Below are positions 16,676-27,286 of a stretch of 64,000 nucleotides of DNA, one piece after another. The notes beneath the pieces are model-generated. The model saw only the letters and a list, made by a program, of their open reading frames with translations, had not been told where the DNA came from and searched no databases. How positions within the stretch are numbered: the stretch's first letter is position 1; every line of letters begins with the position of its first letter. The translations under genes and the position numbers were made by a program. Source of the stretch: Nocardia terrae. GTDB lineage: Bacteria > Actinomycetota > Actinomycetes > Mycobacteriales > Mycobacteriaceae. The stretch spans positions 186,001 to 250,000 of the forward strand of contig NZ_WRPP01000005.1 in the NCBI RefSeq assembly GCF_009760405.1, written 5' to 3'.

Positions 16676-17860
16676 ATGACCACGATCGAGACCGAGCCGG
16701 TGCTGAAACGCCGGTGGCTGGTGGCGTTGTTCCTGGGCGCCGCGGCAATGAGCCTGGCCATGGTGACCGCGAGCACGATGGGCACGCTGGTGGCCGCCGA
16801 CGCGCTGGGCCCGGGGTGGTCGGGACTGCCCAGCGCGGCCGGGGTGCTCGGCACCGCGCTCGGGGCATCGGGATTGACGGCGGTCATGGCGCGCCGGGGC
16901 CGACGGGCGGGCCTGGTGAGCGGGTACGCCGTCGGCGCGGCCGGCGGGTTGTGCGCGGTGCTGTCGGCGGTGACGGTGTGGTTGCTGATAGTGGGCATGG
17001 TGTTGCTCGGGGTCGGTAATGCGGCTGCCCAGCTGTCCCGTTATGCCGCCGCCGACCTGCGGCCGGGGCGGCCGGGTGCGCTGCTGGCCGTGGTGGTCTG
17101 GGCGGGAACCGTTGGGGCCGTGGGCGGTCCGCTCCTGCTGGCCCCGCTGTCGGCGGCGGCCCAGGCGGTGGACCGGCCCGCGCAGACGGCCGTCTTCCTG
17201 CTCGCAGCGGTGTCCGTCGCGATCGCGGCTCTCACCGCGACCACCCTGCGCCGCGACACCTCCGCCGCGATACCGGCCCCGCCGCCGCAACGCCCGCCCA
17301 TGCGACTGGCCCTGACCTCGATGCTGGCCGCGCAGGTGGTCATGACCACGATCATGACCGCCGCCCCGCTCGCCATCCACGAGCACGGTCACGGTCTGCA
17401 CGTCGTCGGCGTGATGATCTCGGCCCACACCTTCGGCATGTTCGCCCTCGCGCCGCTGTCCGGCCTGCTGTGCGATCGTTTCGGCGGCCGTCCGCTGATC
17501 GTCACCGGCCTTGCGCTGCTGGCGATCTCGTCCGCCATGTCCATGCTGGCCGACACCCTCGGCGGCCCGCTGCTCGCACTCGTGCTGTTCCTGCTCGGCT
17601 ACGGCTGGAACCTCGCCTACATCGGCGGCAGCAACCTGCTCGCAGCCAACCTCCCCGAAACCGAACGCATGCACCTCCAGGGCGCCGTCGAATCACGGGT
17701 CTGGGGCGGATCAGCCCTGGCCACCCTGGCATCCACAGCAGGCTACGCCCTCGGCGGCTACAGCTTCCTCGCCGCCCTGTCCCTCACCATTCTCACGATA
17801 CCCACAGCCCAACTCCTCCGAGAACGTCCCACCAGCCCCGGACAACCACTGGGGCGCTGA
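16676..17860 (+). CDS. MFS transporter
   Basis: A 394-residue major facilitator protein with about 12 hydrophobic segments. The loop between helices 2 and 3 reads ARRGRRAGLVSGY, a degenerate MFS motif A, and a second copy DRFGGRPLIVTG follows in the C-terminal half. The cytoplasmic central loop is short (RRDTSAAIPAPPPQRPPM). Drug or metabolite export is typical, but the substrate is not readable. It is divergently arranged with the Lrp gene, which may regulate it. Confidence 0.88.
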   Translation: MTTIETEPVLKRRWLVALFLGAAAMSLAMVTASTMGTLVAADALGPGWSGLPSAAGVLGTALGASGLTAVMARRGRRAGLVSGYAVGAAGGLCAVLSAVTVWLLIVGMVLLGVGNAAAQLSRYAAADLRPGRPGALLAVVVWAGTVGAVGGPLLLAPLSAAAQAVDRPAQTAVFLLAAVSVAIAALTATTLRRDTSAAIPAPPPQRPPMRLALTSMLAAQVVMTTIMTAAPLAIHEHGHGLHVVGVMISAHTFGMFALAPLSGLLCDRFGGRPLIVTGLALLAISSAMSMLADTLGGPLLALVLFLLGYGWNLAYIGGSNLLAANLPETERMHLQGAVESRVWGGSALATLASTAGYALGGYSFLAALSLTILTIPTAQLLRERPTSPGQPLGR

Positions 17861-17925
17861 ACCTTTCGACACCCGGACAGCGATCGCTCAGCGTATGCAC
17901 CCCGGTTTCGCGCCGATCGAAACTC

Positions 17926-18813
17926 TTATGGCCCACCGCGCCCCTCGATGCGCGCCGCCGCGGACAACCCGGCCGAGGTGGTGGGCGGGCCGAAGACGGC
18001 GCGCAGGACAGGTCGGGTACCGCGGGCCTCGCCGATGTCGGTGAGCATGGCCAGCAATTCGTGGAAGTTGGTTTTGATCGGGTTGAACGTGTTGATGTTC
18101 TTGGTGAGGCCGTAGGTGACGGGCGCGGATTCGTGTGCGTAGGTGCCGAACAGGCGGTCCCAGATGATCAGGATTCCGCCGTAGTTCTTGTCCAGGTAAG
18201 GGTTGTCGGCGCCGTGATGGACCCGGTGGTGGGAGGGGGAGTTGAAGACGTATTCGAGGGGGTCGGGGAGGAAGCCGACGCGCTGGGTGTGCAAGGGCCA
18301 CTGGAACATCGAGGTGACCACCAGAGCGAACATGATGATCAGCGGGGGGACGCCGATCAGGGCGGCGGGGATGTAGGCCGCGTTGTAGAGGAAGGTCGCG
18401 AACGGCATCAGCGCGGGCATTCGCAGGGCCGTCGACATATTGAACTGCTCGCTGGAATGGTGCACGCTGTGCGCGGTCCAGAGGATGCGGATGCGGTGTT
18501 CGGCGCGGTGGCCCCAGTAGTAGCAGAAATCGGTGGCCAGCATGCCGATCACCCAGGTCCACCAGCGGTCGACGGGGAGGTGGAACGGGGTCAGCGCGGC
18601 GGTCACCAGGAGGAAGGAGAACGGGACGAACAGGTTCTCCAGTGGCACGGTCGCTTTGCTGATCAGGCCGATCACCAAGCTGTTCGCGGTGTCCGGAGCA
18701 TAGAACCCACGCTTCCGATCCCCGTCCGCGCTGCGCCGCCAAGCCGCCCATTCGACGGTCATGGCCAGCAGGTTCACGGGCACCGCGAAGAGGAGGATAC
18801 GACTGAAATCCAC
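17926..18813 (-). CDS. sterol desaturase/fatty acid hydroxylase family protein
   Basis: A 295-residue membrane di-iron enzyme. The histidine clusters are HRAEHR, HSVHHSSEQFN and HHRVHHG, in the order and spacing of the fatty acid hydroxylase superfamily, with hydrophobic segments before and between them. It starts at a GTG (VDFSRILLFAV). The family introduces a hydroxyl group or double bond into a membrane lipid using O2. Its reductase partner is not nearby. The substrate in this organism is unknown; carotenoid, sterol and alkylglycerol relatives share the motifs. Confidence 0.9.
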   Translation of the reverse strand: MDFSRILLFAVPVNLLAMTVEWAAWRRSADGDRKRGFYAPDTANSLVIGLISKATVPLENLFVPFSFLLVTAALTPFHLPVDRWWTWVIGMLATDFCYYWGHRAEHRIRILWTAHSVHHSSEQFNMSTALRMPALMPFATFLYNAAYIPAALIGVPPLIIMFALVVTSMFQWPLHTQRVGFLPDPLEYVFNSPSHHRVHHGADNPYLDKNYGGILIIWDRLFGTYAHESAPVTYGLTKNINTFNPIKTNFHELLAMLTDIGEARGTRPVLRAVFGPPTTSAGLSAAARIEGRGGP

Positions 18814-18857
18814 CGTGAGTCCTAGTCCGAATTCATCTGACAGCGTTGGGAATTCGA

Positions 18858-19091
18858 CTATTGAACGCCGGACCCATGCGGAACAGGAGTAAAGAGGCCG
18901 GAGAGGATGGCTTCCAACAACCCGACCCCTTGTGCCGACCCTGTGGTCTGGTCGGACGAGCCGGTCGCGGCGACGGGCTGCGGGGCGGTCGACGCGGCGT
19001 GGGCCACACCCTTGGCAGCGGCCAATCCGGTGAGAAGCACTGCGACAGCAAGTGTTCCACGGAACTTGGCTCTGGCATGGACTTTGGACAC
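18858..19091 (-). CDS. small secreted protein
   Basis: A 77-residue precursor with a Sec signal peptide: basic SKVHARAKFRG, hydrophobic TLAVAVLLTGLAAAKG, and a probable cleavage after AHA. The mature part of about 50 residues is polar, then ends in a hydrophobic LLEAILSGLFTPVP. The GTG start at 19091 is chosen because AAGGAG lies six bases before it. I do not recognise the family. It stands alone on the minus strand, near the fatty acid hydroxylase. Confidence 0.6.
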   Translation of the reverse strand: MSKVHARAKFRGTLAVAVLLTGLAAAKGVAHAASTAPQPVAATGSSDQTTGSAQGVGLLEAILSGLFTPVPHGSGVQ

Positions 19092-19399
19092 CCGAGGCTC
19101 CTTGGTGATCGGTGTACGAGGCCTCGAGGCTAGCAACTCTGAACTACACCGATTTCAGATTGCCTGCCCGCAATTCCTGGGGCACTGGATTTCCCTGCCA
19201 GGAATCGGATCGGCATGCGACCTCGACGATCACCGACGGAGGCCTCGGCGCGGTTGCGGGCGTAGAACTTGCCCCCGGCCGCCCGCCACGGGCATTGACG
19301 AAGCGACCGGCGGAGTTGCAGCGGATCAACGAGAGCGGCCTGGAGCAGGGAGATCCGTGACGGACAGTTGATTCACCACCGCTCGGAAATATACGGAAT
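19092..19399. other. intergenic stretch with no supported gene
   Basis: About 300 bases upstream of the small secreted protein gene and up to the SRPBCC remnant. It must carry the promoter of the secreted protein. Short open frames exist on both strands, one on the plus strand ending in LQRINESGLEQGDP, but none has a ribosome site or a recognisable product. Confidence 0.4.
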
Positions 19400-19558
19400 C
19401 TATTCAGAGGCAATGACTTTGCCGAGATTGTCCAGTTCGTTGGCGCGTCCCGCCACGATCCGGCGGGTCCATTCCTCGTCATGCATCGGTTCGATGGTCA
19501 TGGTGACCTGCACGCCGCCGGTTACCGGGGCGATGTCAACCGTGGTGAGATGGTCGTA
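19400..19558 (-). pseudogene. C-terminal remnant of an SRPBCC (AHSA1-like) protein
   Basis: The last 52 codons of an SRPBCC-domain protein remain: strand VDIAPVTGGVQVTMTIEP, the motif MHDEEWTRRIVAGR and the final amphipathic helix ANELDNLGKV. The N-terminal 90 or so residues, including the rest of the hydrophobic cavity, are absent; homology stops abruptly at 19558, where the plus-strand MFS remnant begins. No start or ribosome site is present at the break. Confidence 0.65.
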
Positions 19559-19559
19559 G

Positions 19560-19895
19560 GCGCTGGCCCTGCATGGACTCGCCGCCGGCGCGGAGAACTC
19601 CAACGAGATGGGCTTGTGGCAGGCGCTCACGCCGGACGAGCTTCTCGGCCGAGTGAACGCCACCCGGCGTTCGATCAACCGAACCACCGCCGCGGTAGGC
19701 GCACTCCTCGCAGGGCTCCTCGCCGAGCACCTCGGGCATCGGCTGACGCTCGCCTGCATCGTCTTTGTCTTCACAGTCGCTGCCCTCGCCGCAGCGCTAT
19801 CACCCCTACACGCCGCCCCTGGCGCTGGTGATGACCGCAGGCACGAGGGCTTACACGACGAGACATCGAGCCATCAGCCGAAGCGGCAAGACTGA
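19560..19895 (+). pseudogene. C-terminal remnant of an MFS transporter
   Basis: The frame opens after an in-frame TAG at 19557 and encodes the C-terminal part of an MFS exporter: AAGAENSNEMGLWQALTPDE, LLGRVNATRRSINRT and two membrane helices (AVGALLAGLLAEHLG, LTLACIVFVFTVAALAAAL). Some ten helices are missing. An ATG at 19608 could in principle start a 95-residue protein, but it lacks a ribosome site. With the SRPBCC remnant it looks like the two flanks of one deletion. Confidence 0.62.
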
Positions 19896-20319
19896 CCGGA
19901 CCGGACACCGCAGCACCAGCGACTACCGAAACGACCAAGCAGGCTCCGGATGAGGCTACTTACTCATTGCCGCAGATCGGTGATCGAATGGTCGATTCGC
20001 ACGGAACTCGGCAACGCAAACGCACTCATCTGCCGAGATTCGTGCGATTGGCCCTACCTCGCACAAACACATCGAACTCGTCGATCTCTGACCGATTCCC
20101 TTGGCAAAGTGCGGGATCCGGCCAATCGGCGGCACCGGCGAGCGTAGCTCGAATGCGCGGCCACGCCGCGACCGCGCATTGGTCGGCCGTCCAAACAAGT
20201 TGGCCGACAGCAGCTTCCCACGCCCGCACCGAATCGCAGGTGCTGGTTGCAGCAGATCTATTTGTTCGCACCCGATTCGAGCACCGAAGGCGTCAGTCGA
20301 GCTTTGGATCTGCCAGCAG
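19896..20319. other. intergenic stretch with no supported gene
   Basis: About 420 bases between the MFS remnant and the end of the serine hydrolase gene. The base composition is visibly less GC-rich than the flanks and codon bias is poor in every frame. Short open frames have no ribosome sites or recognisable motifs. It is probably decayed DNA. Confidence 0.4.
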
Positions 20320-21528
20320 TTATTTGTTTCCTGTGCTGCACAGGGCATGGTCGACGAGGGTCATGGCGGCGTTCTCCTGGGCGATCTGATGGTCGTCGGT
20401 GTCTTGCAGGAGGGTGGACATCGATACCACGACGCTGCGAGTGCCGTCGTCGGTGACGCCGTCCCTGGTCTTGTAGCCGGGGATGTCGCCGCCGTGCATC
20501 CAATACCGCCCGCCACAGGACAATTCGATCGAGAACAAGCCCAGGCCGTAGCGGGCGCCGGGGAAGATCGATCGGATCTCGGCGTCGGTGTCGACTGTTT
20601 TCTTCATTTCGGTGAGTTGTTCGGGCTGGAGGAGCTTGCCGCCGAGCAATGCTCGGAAGAAGGTGTTGAGGTCGGCTGTGGTGGTGATCAGTGCGCCCGC
20701 TGCGGCGGCGAATCCGCTGATCCGGTTATCGGTGGTGTCGACCAATCCGCCGGTGGGCCATTGCGTGTATCCGGTGGCGTGCGGGGTGGGGATCGTGACC
20801 GCACTGCCGGGATAGGTGGTGTGGTTCAGGCCGAGCGGGGTGATGATCCTGCGGCCGACTTCCTCGTACCACGGTGTGCCGGTGACCTTGTCGATGATCA
20901 TGCCGGCCAGCAGGTAGCCGGTATTGCTGTAGCTCCAGCCGGTTCCGGGGGCGAAGGTCGGTCGGCTTTGGACGGCGGTGGCCACCACTTGTTCGGGCGG
21001 GGGCGGGACATCGAGGGCGTATCGGCGGTAGTCCTCCGGTGAGGCCAGCTCGTACGGATTCGGGTACTTCAGTCCGCTGGTGTGGTTGAGCAGTTGGCGC
21101 ACCGTGATCTTCGTGCCGTCGTTGCCGTCGCCGTGCACCACGCCCGGCAACCACTTCTCGACCGTGTCGTCCAGGGCGAGCTTGCCCTCACCGACCAACT
21201 GCAGCAGCACAGTGGCGGTGAACGTCTTGGTAACGCTGGCCGCCCGGAAATAACCATCTCCCGAGACCGGACCCCGACTCGCGATATCGGCGACGCCACT
21301 GGTCGCCACCGTGTTACTGCCGTCGGCGGCGACCAGCCTGGCCTGCACACCCGTGATACCGATATCGCGAATCGCGTCGGCATCACGCTGAAGCGCGGTC
21401 AGCTCGGCAGCGGAGGCTGGTGTCGTCGAACTCGGCGGCGAGACTGCGGGCCGGTCGGGCTGGCAGGCGGTCGTGCCGAGAGCCGCGGCGACCAGTATCG
21501 GCACGGCGCCAAACATCCTCGATTTCAA
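20320..21528 (-). CDS. serine hydrolase lipoprotein, beta-lactamase/DD-peptidase class C fold
   Basis: About 402 residues. The N-terminus is a lipoprotein signal (MFGAVPILVAAALGTTAC, lipobox LGTTAC). The catalytic motifs are SVTK (SxxK), YSNTGY (YxN) and the C-terminal HGGDIPGYK, the pattern of class C beta-lactamase-related D-alanyl-D-alanine carboxypeptidases and esterases. It probably acts outside the cytoplasmic membrane on peptidoglycan stems or esters. The TTG at 21528 has GAAGGGAA upstream and places a short charged segment (LKSR) before the hydrophobic core; a TTG at 21546 is the alternative. It is monocistronic. Confidence 0.88.
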   Translation of the reverse strand: MKSRMFGAVPILVAAALGTTACQPDRPAVSPPSSTTPASAAELTALQRDADAIRDIGITGVQARLVAADGSNTVATSGVADIASRGPVSGDGYFRAASVTKTFTATVLLQLVGEGKLALDDTVEKWLPGVVHGDGNDGTKITVRQLLNHTSGLKYPNPYELASPEDYRRYALDVPPPPEQVVATAVQSRPTFAPGTGWSYSNTGYLLAGMIIDKVTGTPWYEEVGRRIITPLGLNHTTYPGSAVTIPTPHATGYTQWPTGGLVDTTDNRISGFAAAAGALITTTADLNTFFRALLGGKLLQPEQLTEMKKTVDTDAEIRSIFPGARYGLGLFSIELSCGGRYWMHGGDIPGYKTRDGVTDDGTRSVVVSMSTLLQDTDDHQIAQENAAMTLVDHALCSTGNK

Positions 21529-21851
21529 CGGATTCCCTTCGGGCAATCGGACGGTTACAGCACCACCACGCTAAAATTCCGCGCCCCCGCACCCCATCCC
21601 GACAGCGCCCGAACCACCGCTACGGCCACCGCCCGGTCCCGGGGTGGTGCCAGCGCTACCTCAGTCCGCTTTCCTGGCTCGGGTCGGACGTGAGGGACCA
21701 CGCGTCAACCGCCCCCGATCCGGTCGAGGAGTGAAGGAACCGGGGCCGAACCGCAGCAGCAACGGTCTGTGGAACGTGGCGAGCGCGGCCAGCAATCCTC
21801 AGCCCGATTCCGGTTGGCGGACCGCGGGTGATGGGAGTCGGGCAAGACGAC
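21529..21851. other. intergenic stretch upstream of the serine hydrolase
   Basis: About 320 bases with no supported gene. It holds the upstream region of the serine hydrolase gene and leads into the duplicated terminator hairpin at 21852. Open frames here are poor in codon bias and lack ribosome sites. Confidence 0.4.
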
Positions 21852-21886
21852 GAGCGCCCCATCGGTTTCGGGAACCGATGGGGCGC
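21852..21886. terminator. perfect 15-bp hairpin, duplicate of the gcvP terminator
   Basis: AGCGCCCCATCGGTT and AACCGATGGGGCGCT form a perfect 15-bp stem with loop TCGGG. It differs from the hairpin after gcvP (22666-22700) at only a few positions and, like it, lies next to a gcvP 3' end sequence. Confidence 0.65.
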
Positions 21887-21912
21887 TTGGTTATTCGACT
21901 GTCAGCCGAGGG

Positions 21913-21966
21913 TTACTCGGCGTAGGCGTCCAGGGCGGGCAGGTCAGCGGCACACCAGGTTGACCG
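21913..21966 (-). pseudogene. duplicated, frameshifted 3' end of gcvP
   Basis: Read on the minus strand this segment encodes VNLVCR in one frame and, after a shift, DLPALDAYAE followed by TAA. The intact gcvP ends NLVCSCPPLDAYSEAE. The similarity continues in the DNA and is followed, as in gcvP, by the same terminator hairpin. Nothing of gcvP further upstream is recognisable, so it is a copied or left-over end of about 50-120 bp. Confidence 0.6.
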
Positions 21967-22137
21967 GCGGCGCACCGGCCGCACCCGTGACGGCAAGACC
22001 GGACCGTTCCAGCACAACCCACATGATCGACGAGGCATAGAATCGGCACTGCCACGTTCCAGTGGCGTCGCGGAGGGCTCGAGCGCGAAGTCCGGCTCGG
22101 GTCGAACGCGGATACCTTGGGGGAAAGACGATTTGCT

Positions 22138-22500
22138 ATGAGAAGCTCATATCTTCCGCTCATCGGGCTCGTGGCCGCGGCATCGCTGTTCGGGTCCCCG
22201 GCCGCCCTGGCCGCGACGGTATCGGCAGGCGGAGCGGTCTCGTCCACCGGCAACTGGGTGATGATCCCGGTGACCTACACCTGCTCCCCCTCCGACGGCT
22301 CCCCGAGCCTGACGGCCACGGCACAGAACGTCACCAACGGATCCTCCGGTTTCGGCACATCCCCGGCCACCTGCGACGACACCCTCCAAGTGGCCTACCT
22401 GAGCGTGGTCGGCACCGACGACCATTCCGGAGATATCGTGAGCTACACCATCATCGGGCCCGGTGGCGCGGCCGCGTCGGGGACGCTCACGATCAGCTGA
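22138..22500 (+). CDS. small secreted protein of unknown function
   Basis: A 120-residue precursor. The signal peptide is MRSSYLPLIGLVAAASLFG with a likely cleavage after ALA (residues 24-26). The mature protein of about 95 residues is rich in Ser, Thr and Gly and looks all-beta (GNWVMIPVTYTC, DTLQVAYLSVVG, IVSYTIIGPGG), with two cysteines that could form a disulfide. The ATG at 22138 is chosen over a TTG 21 bases upstream because GGGGGAAAG lies ten bases before it. I do not recognise the family. It lies between the duplicated gcvP end and gcvP itself. Confidence 0.62.
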   Translation: MRSSYLPLIGLVAAASLFGSPAALAATVSAGGAVSSTGNWVMIPVTYTCSPSDGSPSLTATAQNVTNGSSGFGTSPATCDDTLQVAYLSVVGTDDHSGDIVSYTIIGPGGAAASGTLTIS

Positions 22501-22665
22501 GATCCCTCACACGACGAGCGGCACCCCCGCCCGCATCACCAAACAGACCGACCTCGGCGTCGGGCGGCACCGAAAGGGCGCATCGTTCGATGGCCGGACT
22601 GTGATCAGTCCGCCAGGAAGGCGGAAGCGCTATCGATGGTTGCGTGAGTTCTCTCCGAAATAACG

Positions 22666-22700
22666 AGCGCCCCAACGGTTTCAGGAACCATTGGGGCGCT
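22666..22700 (-). terminator. gcvP terminator
   Basis: Read on the minus strand the 15-bp stem (AGCGCCCCAATGGTT with AACCGTTGGGGCGCT) has one U-G wobble and a 5-base loop, 26 bases after the gcvP stop. On the plus strand that pair would be an A-C mismatch, so the hairpin fits the gcvP transcript. Confidence 0.72.
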
Positions 22701-22725
22701 TGGCCGTTGAACGATCAGTCCGGGC

Positions 22726-25590
<2,865 letters not shown>

Positions 25591-25647
25591 GGCTGCTCCA
25601 AGGGGTGGGCGGGGTGCCGGCCGACGGCCGGCGCTTCGTCTGCCCTC

Positions 25648-25840
25648 CCCCTCTGTCCTCGATGCCTGAGAGATTCGGACCCCGGCCTTGCGGCCGTTGC
25701 CCTTTCACCATGGGCGGGTGACGCGCGGCCACCACTTTCCAGAGGCGTCGAAACTCCGCACGGTCCCTTGTGCCTGAGAGATTGACGGGGAGGTGCTGCT
25801 CCTTCGGCGTCCGAGGCTACCCCCGGAACTCTCCCGCACG
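25648..25840 (-). ncRNA. tandem glycine riboswitch in the gcvP leader
   Basis: On the minus strand two glycine aptamers follow one another. The first runs from GCGGGAGAGTTCC through GCCGAAGGAGCA to ATCTCTCAGGCA. The second contains GGTGAAAGGGCAA and ends in ATCTCTCAGGCATCGAGGAC. The paired CTCTCAGGCA elements and the GAAGG/AAAGGG internal loops are the conserved gcvT-type core. It ends about 60 bases before the gcvP GTG, so glycine binding probably switches on gcvP expression, as known for this class. Confidence 0.93.
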
Positions 25841-25961
25841 GCTGCGACGCACTGCCAGTTTAGAGGGGCCCAAGTTACAAGAATGTTGCCTGGGTTCCGT
25901 TTCACACCGGGACAACGAAAATGCGCGCCGCCCGGCGGGCGACGCGCATTCGGAGAAGCTC

Positions 25962-26528
25962 CTACCCGGTCTTGCTCATCCTGGCCTTGCGGCGGAACGA
26001 CAGCTCGTCCTCGGGCCGGTCCGAGGTGCTGCCCGCCTCGGCGCGCTCGGCCGGGAAGTTGGCGATCGCGCCGGTCAATTCACGCATCGCGCCGCTGACG
26101 GCGATGCCGAACACGCCCTGACCACCCTGCAGTAAATCGACCACTTCCTCGGGCGAGGAGCATTCGTAGACGGTGGCGCCGTCGGAGAACAAGGTGATCC
26201 CGGCGAGGTCTTCGACGCCGCGGCTGCGCAGGTGGTCCACGGCGATGCGGATGTTCTGCAGCGAGATGCCGGCGTCCAACAGCCGCTTGACGATCTTGAG
26301 GACCAGAATGTCCTTGAACGAGTAGAGACGCTGGCTGCCGGAGCCGGTGGCACTGCGGATGGACGGGACGACCAGTCCGGTGCGGGCCCAGTAATCGAGC
26401 TGGCGGTAGGTGATGCCGGCCACCTGACAAGCGCTGGGCACGCGGTAGCCGACGAGTTCGTCGGGCACCGTGTCATCGGGGAACAGCCCTGGCTGCACCA
26501 CATCCTGAGGTTGCGGTTGATCTCCCAC
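25962..26528 (-). CDS. MerR-family regulator, Rv1830 (ResR/McdR)-like
   Basis: A 188-residue MerR-type protein. The winged helix-turn-helix is VPSACQVAGITYRQLDYWAR, with the wing in TGSGSQRLYSFKDILVLKIV, followed by a dimerisation coiled coil (LLDAGISLQNIRIAVDHL). There is no C-terminal metal-binding cysteine motif. Position between a DUF151 gene and gcvP and overall sequence match mycobacterial Rv1830, described as a regulator of growth, division and antibiotic recovery. That role is knowledge of the homologue, not visible here. The N-terminal 25 residues (QPQDVVQPGLFPDD) are a flexible extension. Confidence 0.88.
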   Translation of the reverse strand: MGDQPQPQDVVQPGLFPDDTVPDELVGYRVPSACQVAGITYRQLDYWARTGLVVPSIRSATGSGSQRLYSFKDILVLKIVKRLLDAGISLQNIRIAVDHLRSRGVEDLAGITLFSDGATVYECSSPEEVVDLLQGGQGVFGIAVSGAMRELTGAIANFPAERAEAGSTSDRPEDELSFRRKARMSKTG

Positions 26529-26670
26529 TGACTACTCCCTTACTGCTTGCCTATCAGGGCTGGGCTCTGTCAATCGACTCTGGAGCGTTGGCCTATCAAT
26601 CGAGGCTACTCTCCTGATTGTTGCGGGAGAATCGGGTCCGTCCAAGCTTGAACGGGCGCGTGTTTTTAAA

Positions 26671-26703
26671 CCTAAACCTGAGGTAGAGACACGGATTTGT
26701 CTC
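26671..26703. promoter_or_regulatory. AT-rich palindromic element upstream of the MerR gene
   Basis: In the 217-bp spacer between the DUF151 and MerR genes an AT-rich run (TTTTTAAACCTAAACC) leads into ACCT-G-AGGT and then GAGACA-CGGATT-TGTCTC. Palindromes with ACCT/AGGT arms are common for MerR-type operators. It could be an operator or the 3' hairpin of the DUF151 transcript; it lies 150 bp from the MerR start. Confidence 0.3.
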
Positions 26704-26745
26704 GTTTCGAGATCAGTAGAAGATCATCGCCAGGTCAGAAGTTGG

Positions 26746-27240
26746 TCAGCTGTCCGTGGCCTTGAAGTCATCCGGAGATACCGATTCGAGAAACTCCTTG
26801 AACTTCTCGACTTCGTCCTCGCGCTCGTCCGGCATGACCAGTCCGGCCTCCTCGAGCACCGGCTCCTCGGCATAGATCGGGCAGCCCACCCGCAGCGCGA
26901 TGGCCACCGAGTCCGAGGGCCGCGCCGAGATCCGCAGATCGTTCTCGAAGACGAGATCGGCGTAGAAGGTGCCCTCCTGCAGATCCACGATCCGCACTTC
27001 CTTGAGGGTGTGGCCGAGCTCCTTGATCAGGATCTTGATCAGATCGTGGGTCAGCGGGCGGATGGGGGTCACGCCCTCCTGTTCCAGCACGATCGCGGTG
27101 GCCTCGGCCTGACCGATCCAGATCGGTAGATAGCGATCGCCGGAGACCTCTCGCAGCAGCAGCACGGGCTGATTCTGTGGCTGTTCGACACGGATGCCGA
27201 TCACACGCATTTCGCTCATCGCACTGCCTCCCAAATCCAC
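26746..27240 (-). CDS. DUF151/bifunctional nuclease family protein, Rv1829-like
   Basis: A 164-residue DUF151 protein. The core (MRVIGIRVEQPQNQPVLLLRE, LPIWIGQAEATAIVLEQEGV, TYYADLVF-like TFYADLVFENDLRISARPSDSVAIAL) is complete, followed by an acidic C-terminus (EREDEVEKFKEFLESV). Plant and bacterial relatives have been reported with RNase and DNase activity; in mycobacteria the role is not settled. It lies 46 bases after ftsR on the same strand, as Rv1829 follows Rv1828. The first residues MDLGGSA may not be translated; an ATG at the MSEMRV position has GAGGCAGTG upstream. Confidence 0.9.
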   Translation of the reverse strand: MDLGGSAMSEMRVIGIRVEQPQNQPVLLLREVSGDRYLPIWIGQAEATAIVLEQEGVTPIRPLTHDLIKILIKELGHTLKEVRIVDLQEGTFYADLVFENDLRISARPSDSVAIALRVGCPIYAEEPVLEEAGLVMPDEREDEVEKFKEFLESVSPDDFKATDS

Positions 27241-27286
27241 ACCGGCCGCCAGCCCCCGGCTGTAATACCGAGTCTAGGCGAAGATT

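Noticed and set aside
19608..19895. 95-codon open frame as an independent small membrane protein
   Set aside because: It encodes exactly the C-terminal part of an MFS exporter with no ribosome site, so a remnant is the better reading.
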